Origin: Saprospiraceae bacterium
Lineage (GTDB): Bacteria > Bacteroidota > Bacteroidia > Chitinophagales > Saprospiraceae
DNA: 11,132 bases
Assembly: GCA_020436955.1 (NCBI GenBank)
Contig: JAGQWW010000054.1
Coordinates: 1 to 11,132, forward strand
Reading direction: 5' to 3'
Below the pieces are notes generated by a model. The model had not been told where the DNA came from. It searched no databases and saw only the letters and a program-made list of their open reading frames with translations. Each line of letters begins with the position of its first letter. Positions within the stretch are counted from its first letter, which is position 1. Of the stretch, positions 6,465 to 11,132 are shown piece by piece. Made by a program: the position numbers and the translations under genes.

Positions 6465-7547
6465 CTAGATAGCTACTGCTTCAGCGGTTTTTACCGGAAC
6501 GACCCAACCGTAGTGGTCATCTAGTCTTCCGGAACGTAGACCATTGATCTCATCTTTGAGCATTGGTCCGATTTTTCTATCTTCCATAGGAGGCAACTCC
6601 ATCAGGAATCCGTCGTGCTCAATTTTTGATACATGTGCAATAACTGCAGCAGTACCGGCACCGAAAGCTTCTTGTAGTTTTCCGGCTTTGTAAGCCGAAA
6701 CGATTTCGTCAATTGAAACCATTCTTTCTTCTACAGGGTATCCTTTTTCTCTAAGGATAGCTAGTATGCTATCTCTGGTGATACCTTTTAGAATAGCTCC
6801 GTTTGTACTAGGTGTTACAACCACATCATCAATAACGAAGAACAAGTTCATTGTTCCAACCTCTTGCACATACTTAAATTCATGTGCATCCAACCACATT
6901 ACCTGGTCATATCCTTTCGAATTTGCAATTTTTGCCGGCAAAAGACTTCCTCCATAGTTTCCTGCAGCTTTAGCCTCTCCAACACCACCTCTCACCGCAC
7001 GAACGTATTTCTGCTCGGTGATCAAGCTAACTGGTTTTGGATAATAAGGACCAACAGGACCGGTGAAAATCAATAGACGGTAAGTGTTGCTTGGTTTTAC
7101 TCCGATAAACTCATCAGTAGCGTACATGATAGGACGGATGTAAAGCGCGGAACCCTCATGTGGAGGAATCCAGTTTGCATCCAATCCAACCAGCTCATGA
7201 AGTGCCTGTACGAATGTGTCTTCTGGAAAAGTAGGCATACACATTCTTTCAGCGGAGCGATTGATTCTTTTGGCATGCATTTCCGGTCTGAAGAAAACCG
7301 GAGTGCCATCAGCCATTTTTGAAGCTTTCATTCCCTCGAAGATAGACTGACCATAATGAATCCCCATCATTGCAGGGTGCATTTCCATTGGGCCAAAAGG
7401 TACAATCCTAAGGTCTTGCCATTCACCGTCTTTGTAATCAGCAATAAACATGTGGTCGGAAAAAACCTTTCCGAACGGAATATTGTCGAAGTCGACAGAA
7501 GAAAGCTTAGACTGGCTTGTTTTTGTAATAGAAATTGGTCTTGTCAT
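6465..7547 (-). CDS. ilvE: Branched-chain amino acid aminotransferase IlvE
   Basis: A 360-residue class IV PLP aminotransferase that interconverts leucine, isoleucine and valine with their 2-oxo acids, using 2-oxoglutarate/glutamate, in the cytoplasm. Its length and sequence match the long BCAT form shared with eukaryotic BCAT rather than the ~310-residue E. coli form. Landmarks are YGQSIFEGMKA (65-75), the ALYIRPIMYA substrate segment (134-143), the PLP lysine K193 in GGVGEAKAAGNYGGS, and EVGTMNLFFV (229-238), where E229 is the residue that contacts the PLP pyridine nitrogen in this family. It is transcribed alone: a promoter-like box lies at 7565-7572 and a strong terminator follows. No sign of damage. 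Confidence 0.97.
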   Translation of the reverse strand: MTRPISITKTSQSKLSSVDFDNIPFGKVFSDHMFIADYKDGEWQDLRIVPFGPMEMHPAMMGIHYGQSIFEGMKASKMADGTPVFFRPEMHAKRINRSAERMCMPTFPEDTFVQALHELVGLDANWIPPHEGSALYIRPIMYATDEFIGVKPSNTYRLLIFTGPVGPYYPKPVSLITEQKYVRAVRGGVGEAKAAGNYGGSLLPAKIANSKGYDQVMWLDAHEFKYVQEVGTMNLFFVIDDVVVTPSTNGAILKGITRDSILAILREKGYPVEERMVSIDEIVSAYKAGKLQEAFGAGTAAVIAHVSKIEHDGFLMELPPMEDRKIGPMLKDEINGLRSGRLDDHYGWVVPVKTAEAVAI

Positions 7548-7564
7548 GGTAAGGAACTTTTTTG

Positions 7565-7572
7565 CAAATATA
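7565..7572 (-). promoter_or_regulatory. Bacteroidota-type promoter -7 element for ilvE (TATATTTG)
   Basis: On the minus strand TATATTTG matches TAnnTTTG exactly and ends 17 bases before the ilvE ATG, giving a leader of roughly ten bases. No convincing -33 TTTG is visible at the usual distance upstream. Confidence 0.55.
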
Positions 7573-7575
7573 ACT

Positions 7576-7583
7576 TAATTTTG
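7576..7583 (+). promoter_or_regulatory. Possible -7 element for the divergent 152-residue gene (TAATTTTG)
   Basis: TAATTTTG also fits TAnnTTTG and lies 55 bases before the ATG at 7639. It is only three bases from the oppositely oriented ilvE box, so the two promoters would overlap. The nearest TTTG (7561-7564) is only 11 bases upstream, shorter than the normal spacer, so the match may be chance in an AT-rich region. Confidence 0.3.
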
Positions 7584-7638
7584 AATTGTAAAAAAATTAG
7601 CCGTTATTTCCAAATAATTTTAAATTAAATATCCGAAA

Positions 7639-8097
7639 ATGGAAAATAATATTTCGAATACTGGGGTTTTTGGCATCGACATTGTTCAATCGCCTGAAAT
7701 TGAAGGCCTGGGAGATAAGTTCACGGGAGAGGGTAGAAGTGGTCATCTCATTATTCTTAAAAATAACAACCACACTAATAATAACCTAGAATTTTTAAAA
7801 AAGGTTTTTCAGGCAGTAAATTTAAATCTTTCTTCAGATTGTTTTTTACTGGATTTGGGTGAATCTGACAGCATCATGGTTGGTCCGGTGCTACGGAAAA
7901 ACAAAATCCAAACAATGATTTCTTTTGGGGTGGATACTGCAAATCTTGGTTTACAGATTCATTTACAAAGATACCAAATTGCACATTTAGAATCTCAAAA
8001 ACTTTTATTGGCTGATGACCTGGATTCCATTCAGAAAAACGAAACGCTGAAAAGGAATTTGTGGAACGCGCTGAAGGAGTTGTATAAACCTGCCTAA
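7639..8097 (+). CDS. Conserved hypothetical protein, possibly HolD-like (uracil-DNA glycosylase-like fold)
   Basis: A 152-residue soluble protein without signal peptide or membrane segment. Hydrophobic strands are visible at HLIILKN (36-42), CFLLDLG (68-74) and TMISFGV (92-98). The C-terminus reads QKLLLADDLDSIQKNETLKRNLWNALKEL in two pieces (119-130 and 131-147): a loop with an aspartate pair, then LKRNLW in a helix. That alternating strand/helix pattern and the final K-x-x-LW-x-x-L helix recall DNA polymerase III psi (HolD) and its uracil-DNA glycosylase-like fold, but the resemblance is by eye and weak. No catalytic residues of an active glycosylase are recognisable. It is divergent from ilvE, and its stop codon overlaps the stop of the opposing rsmD-like gene by four bases. 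Confidence 0.6.
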   Translation: MENNISNTGVFGIDIVQSPEIEGLGDKFTGEGRSGHLIILKNNNHTNNNLEFLKKVFQAVNLNLSSDCFLLDLGESDSIMVGPVLRKNKIQTMISFGVDTANLGLQIHLQRYQIAHLESQKLLLADDLDSIQKNETLKRNLWNALKELYKPA

Positions 8098-8633
8098 GGT
8101 CTAAAAAAAGAGAAAATAGTAGTACCATAGTTTCTTACTTCAGAAAAGTGAGGGTGGTCTTCAAAACTATGGTTTGGGTTGTGCTCCAATACAAACAGCC
8201 CATCCTCATTCAGCAAATGGTGTTCAAATATCAAATCAGGAATTTCGGGGATATTTGGTAATGGATAGGGTGGACCCGCAAAAATGTAATCGAATTTGCG
8301 GTGGCAATTTTTAATGTAAAGGAAGACATCACCTTTGATAATATTAATGTGGTCCTCAATGCCCAATTCCTGGGCAGTCTTTTTTACAAAAGTTACACAA
8401 CCACCAAATTTGTCCACATAGGTAACATCCTGACAACCCCGAGAAATGAATTCGTAACTATGATTGCCGGTACCTCCAAATAGGTCCAGGACTGCAATTT
8501 CATCAAAAGAAATACGATTGGTTAAAATATTGAAAAGGCCTTCTTTTGCAAAATCTGTAGTTGGCCTGGTGGGCCAGTTTTTTGCTGGAGGATTAAACCT
8601 TCGTCCTTTATATTTACCGCCAATTATTCTCAA
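8094..8633 (-). CDS. rsmD: RsmD-like 16S rRNA (guanine-N2) methyltransferase, TTG start
   Basis: A 179-residue SAM methyltransferase of the RsmD family, which methylates G966 of 16S rRNA in the small subunit. It begins with the typical MRIIGGKYKGRRF, followed by TRPTTDFAKEGLFNIL (22-37), the SAM loop DLFGGTGNHSYEF (50-62) and FVLEHNP near the end. The catalytic motif is unusual: FAGPPYPL (118-125) has G120 where the family normally has the aspartate of DPPY. Either this lineage uses a variant motif, the substrate differs, or activity is altered. The start codon is TTG (8631-8633). The only other initiation-like codon before an in-frame TAA at 8646-8648 is an ATT, so TTG is the best choice. 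It starts 15 bases after the DUF3822 stop and is last in the minus-strand operon. Confidence 0.87.
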   Translation of the reverse strand: MRIIGGKYKGRRFNPPAKNWPTRPTTDFAKEGLFNILTNRISFDEIAVLDLFGGTGNHSYEFISRGCQDVTYVDKFGGCVTFVKKTAQELGIEDHINIIKGDVFLYIKNCHRKFDYIFAGPPYPLPNIPEIPDLIFEHHLLNEDGLFVLEHNPNHSFEDHPHFSEVRNYGTTIFSFFRP

Positions 8634-8648
8634 AATGATAAATTTTTA

Positions 8649-9479
8649 TCAGGATATGATACCTAGCAAGTCAGGGTATTTATTTTCCTGCATTTCGCTT
8701 GATTGAAAAGGACCTGTTTCTAATGGCTGAACCGTGCGGAAATATCGTTTAACCAATTTTAAAATCTCAGCCTCGGGAACCAAATCACCAGACCAGACTA
8801 CCGGTGTCTCTTCAGGATTTGCATGTACATTGTCTGCTACTAACAATAAAAAATAAAGTGCGTCCTGAGCTTCCTTTACTCCATAACAATTGTGAAACTG
8901 AACCACTCCATTATTCACTAGACTAATGTATTCAAGGTTCCCCCTGAAATGTAAGCCAATAAATTGAGTAGGCTGATAAGCCTGGTTTTTCGCATACGAT
9001 TGCTGCAGAGAGGTTGCAATATGGTTCCATTGAGCTTTTGGATGTTTTGATTGAATCAAATCGGCTAGCTCTTTTGGAAAACAAAATACCAGATTGCTAT
9101 GCAAATCCTGAAACTCAGTGTGAGCGATTTGCTCATTTGGGGCCAGGGTTGTTGCCTGAGAAAGATACACTGCGGCTTCGGAAGCATTGAACAAGCGGTC
9201 CGGAACAAATACAAACTTATGGTCCGATATTTCAACTATCACCTTTTTGTATGATAGCTGGAGTAACGCTTCGTTTTTAAAAAGGTCTTGAATGCTGAGG
9301 ATATATTGGTTTTGGTTCCCAGGTGTATTGTTTACAAAGAAATCCTTTAGCACCAAAATGGCACCTGATTCATCGGTAATCATAAAAATGAAACTGTCCA
9401 TCCCGGTTAGGATGGACAGATTATGATTTGACGAAGAATTTCTATCGAAATTATCGTGATTGTATTCGAATCTAATCAT
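8649..9479 (-). CDS. DUF3822 family protein
   Basis: A 276-residue cytoplasmic protein matching the Bacteroidota DUF3822 family by general pattern: an N-terminal SILTGMDSFIFMITD strand set (22-36), a KFVFVPDRLF segment (88-97), and a second half with FIGLHFRGNLEYISLVNNG (173-191) followed by FHNCYGVKEAQDALYFLL (195-212). The two-lobed arrangement of strands and the middle FVP motif are consistent with an actin/sugar-kinase (ASKHA) type fold, but no ATP-binding motif is convincing and the function is unknown. Its ATG overlaps the stop of the upstream membrane-protein gene (ATGA, 9476-9479), so the two are probably translationally coupled. The rsmD-like gene follows 15 bases later. Conservation beside an rRNA methyltransferase gives no firm functional clue. 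Confidence 0.8.
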   Translation of the reverse strand: MIRFEYNHDNFDRNSSSNHNLSILTGMDSFIFMITDESGAILVLKDFFVNNTPGNQNQYILSIQDLFKNEALLQLSYKKVIVEISDHKFVFVPDRLFNASEAAVYLSQATTLAPNEQIAHTEFQDLHSNLVFCFPKELADLIQSKHPKAQWNHIATSLQQSYAKNQAYQPTQFIGLHFRGNLEYISLVNNGVVQFHNCYGVKEAQDALYFLLLVADNVHANPEETPVVWSGDLVPEAEILKLVKRYFRTVQPLETGPFQSSEMQENKYPDLLGIIS

Positions 9480-10063
9480 TCCCAGTTTCCGGCTAGGTTT
9501 GGTGAAGACAAACTTCCAAATTTTACAATCTTTCTAGGATCGTAATTATTGTCATATTTTTTAAAACGATCGTCTGCATAAGGTCCCATATAGTCTTTTC
9601 TGGAAGCACCTACTTCAACCACCTGTACAAGGGTACTTTGGTAAGTAGTAGTATCTGCGGCTATGTTAAATGATTTTCCGTTGCTATATGGGATGTATTG
9701 GATGGAATCCAAGCCTGCAATTAAACCTAAAGTTTTGAGAGAGTCGATAGCTTTGCGGTACGATGTATCATAAGTTACATTGTCGCCACCTTCCGGATCG
9801 TCAGGGTCTCCAATTACTTTAATAAGTTTGAAACTTCCTGTACGAAGAACATGCTTTAGTGAATCAAAATTGCCGGCAAATTCACCGGTGATTCCGCGGT
9901 AGTGTTCTTCAAGGGTACGAATTTTACGAAGCTTATCAATGACAGCTTTTTCTCTTTTATCCTTTTCTTCCATGAATTTGATAGGCTCGCGAATAGAACC
10001 AATCAGCATGTAAGCAAGGAATCCAATAATAAGGATGATGACAAGGTTAACAGCAATTCGCAT
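9476..10063 (-). CDS. Membrane-anchored conserved hypothetical protein
   Basis: A 195-residue protein with one N-terminal membrane helix (about residues 5-23) followed by a basic/acidic helix rich in K, R and E (25-56), including KLRKIRTLEEHYRGITGEF in two parts (44-50 and 51-62). The layout (hydrophobic N-terminal helix continuing into an amphipathic helix, then a small mostly beta domain) is reminiscent of pilin or pseudopilin-like proteins, but there is no prepilin peptidase cleavage motif, so I do not call it one. GDPDDPEGGDN (85-95) is an acidic loop. The rest is probably periplasmic. It is first in a three-gene minus-strand operon and overlaps the DUF3822 gene by four bases, which suggests the two products work together. 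Function unknown. Confidence 0.7.
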   Translation of the reverse strand: MRIAVNLVIILIIGFLAYMLIGSIREPIKFMEEKDKREKAVIDKLRKIRTLEEHYRGITGEFAGNFDSLKHVLRTGSFKLIKVIGDPDDPEGGDNVTYDTSYRKAIDSLKTLGLIAGLDSIQYIPYSNGKSFNIAADTTTYQSTLVQVVEVGASRKDYMGPYADDRFKKYDNNYDPRKIVKFGSLSSPNLAGNWE

Positions 10064-10344
10064 GGTTTTGATTTGTTTTGACGCAATAATACAATTTTAT
10101 TAGAAAAACACTTAGCGCAATTTTAATTCTTTATCTCGATTTGAAAAAATTTGAGATTTAAAAAGTACGCTAAAAGTTTGTAAACCCTTTTTCAAAAAAC
10201 TGCCAAGTAATTTTATTTAGTCGCCCATTACCTTTCACGGACCAAATTTGCGTTACTTTGCACCTCTTGAAAAGATGCAAACCATTGAGATTTGGTTGTG
10301 AGTCATTTCAAATTTTTATACTTTTTTTAAACCGATAGGCAAAA
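10064..10344. other. Intergenic region between divergent membrane-protein gene and engB
   Basis: A 281-base AT-rich gap, the longest in the window, between divergent genes, so it should hold promoters for both. Facing left, TATTATTG at 10084-10091 is one base off TAnnTTTG and lies 20 bases before the ATG of the membrane-protein gene. Facing right, TTACTTTG at 10253-10260 is the best engB candidate. I see no RNA gene, no coding frame with recognisable content and no convincing terminator. A loose AACCA/TGGTT pair downstream of the engB box is too short to interpret. Confidence 0.5.
10253..10260 (+). promoter_or_regulatory. Candidate engB promoter -7 element (TTACTTTG)
   Basis: TTACTTTG differs from TAnnTTTG at its second base, a frequent Bacteroidota variant. 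TTTC at 10233-10236 could be a degenerate -33 element. The implied leader before the ATG at 10345 is about 75-80 bases, long compared with the other genes here. Confidence 0.4.
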
Positions 10345-10950
10345 ATGGAAATTCATCACGTCGAATATTTTGGCAGTTTTGTGAAAGAAACTGATTGCCC
10401 GACAGATAAATTACCTGAATTTGCTTTCATTGGCAGGTCAAATGTAGGTAAGTCATCACTCATCAATTTTCTTTGCCAGCGGAAGGCCGTAGCACATGTT
10501 TCAAAAGAACCCGGGAAGACCCAGACTATTAACTTCTTCAGAGTCGATGATAGTTGGTACCTTGTAGACCTTCCGGGATACGGTTATGCTAAAGTCTCAA
10601 AGAAATTAAGAGGGAAGTGGGAAAAAATGATTGAGCATTACCTTGTCACCAGACAAACATTAATGTGTGCCTGCGTGTTAGTTGATGCCAATATTCCTCC
10701 CCAGGAAATCGATGTAGAATTTATGAATTGGTTGGGAAAGAAAGGTATACCATTCGTTATAATCTACACAAAATCAGACAAATCCAAATCCCAGGAAATC
10801 AAAAGGAACCTTACAAAGATTCGTCACGAGTTGTTGAAGTATTGGAACGAGTTACCCTTACAATTCAAAACCAGTTCGGAGAAAAACGTTGGTAGGAGAG
10901 AGGTGCTTGAATTTATTGGAGGAGTAATCGAACAGATTAATCAAGATTAG
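10345..10950 (+). CDS. engB: Ribosome biogenesis GTPase EngB (YsxC/YihA)
   Basis: A 201-residue single-domain TRAFAC-class GTPase, the normal size for EngB, which acts in assembly of the large ribosomal subunit. All G motifs are visible: G1 GRSNVGKS (30-37), a G2 region GKTQTINF (57-64), G3 DLPGYG (75-80), G4 TKSDK (142-146) and a G5-like SSE (177-179). The sequence YAKVSKKLRGKW after G3 is characteristic of the family's switch II region. The start at 10345 gives the usual short N-terminal strand before G1. A partial gene begins 5 bases after the stop, so it is probably the first gene of an operon. Confidence 0.97.
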   Translation: MEIHHVEYFGSFVKETDCPTDKLPEFAFIGRSNVGKSSLINFLCQRKAVAHVSKEPGKTQTINFFRVDDSWYLVDLPGYGYAKVSKKLRGKWEKMIEHYLVTRQTLMCACVLVDANIPPQEIDVEFMNWLGKKGIPFVIIYTKSDKSKSQEIKRNLTKIRHELLKYWNELPLQFKTSSEKNVGRREVLEFIGGVIEQINQD

Positions 10951-10955
10951 CAAGG

Positions 10956-11132
10956 ATGAGTAAAGAACCAAAAGGTAATATCTATCCGCATGTGATCCCG
11001 GATATAGAGGATTGGCCCATTTATAAACTGAGTGAGGACCGGAAGAATTTTGTGAATGAGATAGATACATTAACACATAAACGCCTGGTTACGAAATATG
11101 GGTCGAAATTGGCCGACGTTATTGCGCGTACC
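10956..11132 (+). CDS. Unidentified protein, 5' part cut by window edge
   Basis: An open frame begins with ATG at 10956 and runs without a stop to the last base (59 codons). The peptide starts MSKEPKGNIYPHVIPDIEDW and continues PIYKLSEDRKNFVNEIDTL. The start is supported by its position 5 bases after the engB stop and a purine-rich AGCAAGG just before it. There is no signal peptide; the visible part is hydrophilic and probably helical. I do not recognise it with certainty. It resembles N-terminal extensions seen before acyltransferase domains in some Bacteroidota lysophospholipid acyltransferases, but that is only a faint impression. It is probably co-transcribed with engB. Confidence 0.6.
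   Translation, partial: MSKEPKGNIYPHVIPDIEDWPIYKLSEDRKNFVNEIDTLTHKRLVTKYGSKLADVIART

Overview
The window looks like a chromosomal segment from a Bacteroidota bacterium, probably of the Cytophagales type. Base composition is AT-rich. Start codons lack clear Shine-Dalgarno sequences. Several upstream regions carry the Bacteroidota promoter -7 element TAnnTTTG. One protein ends in a type IX secretion (T9SS) sorting domain. The gene families (carboxynorspermidine polyamine route, a HYC_CC_PP-like protein, DUF3822) also fit that phylum. All intergenic gaps are under 300 bases, and I saw no rRNA, tRNA, CRISPR array or insertion sequence.

Layout. (1) 1-2502, plus strand: the 3' end of a carboxynorspermidine synthase (saccharopine dehydrogenase family), then nspC and prmC, closely spaced and probably one operon; the first two form the carboxynorspermidine route to (nor)spermidine. 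(2) 2625-6272, plus strand: a small Cys/His-rich exported protein of HYC_CC_PP type with its own promoter-like box. It is followed by a tight three-gene cassette: a secreted MbnP-family protein with a T9SS tail and two tandem lipoprotein di-haem enzymes of the MauG/MbnH class. This is the most interesting part of the window. In characterised relatives, MbnH oxidises a tryptophan of MbnP to kynurenine, creating a copper site, so the cassette is probably a surface copper-handling or redox system. (3) 6368-7547, minus strand: ilvE, a branched-chain aminotransferase with a strong intrinsic terminator. (4) 7639-8097, plus strand: a 152-residue protein, possibly HolD-like, divergent from ilvE and convergent with the next operon. 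(5) 8094-10063, minus strand: a membrane-anchored hypothetical protein, a DUF3822 protein and an RsmD-like rRNA methyltransferase, read in that order with overlapping or very close junctions. (6) 10345-11132, plus strand: engB (ribosome assembly GTPase) and the first 59 codons of an unidentified gene cut by the window edge.

Most of the window is housekeeping. The accessory part is the MbnP/di-haem cassette, where the two enzymes differ at the inter-haem tryptophan and in the residues after the lipid-bearing cysteine. This suggests divided roles or locations. A second oddity is the RsmD-like protein, which has GPPY where the family normally has DPPY.
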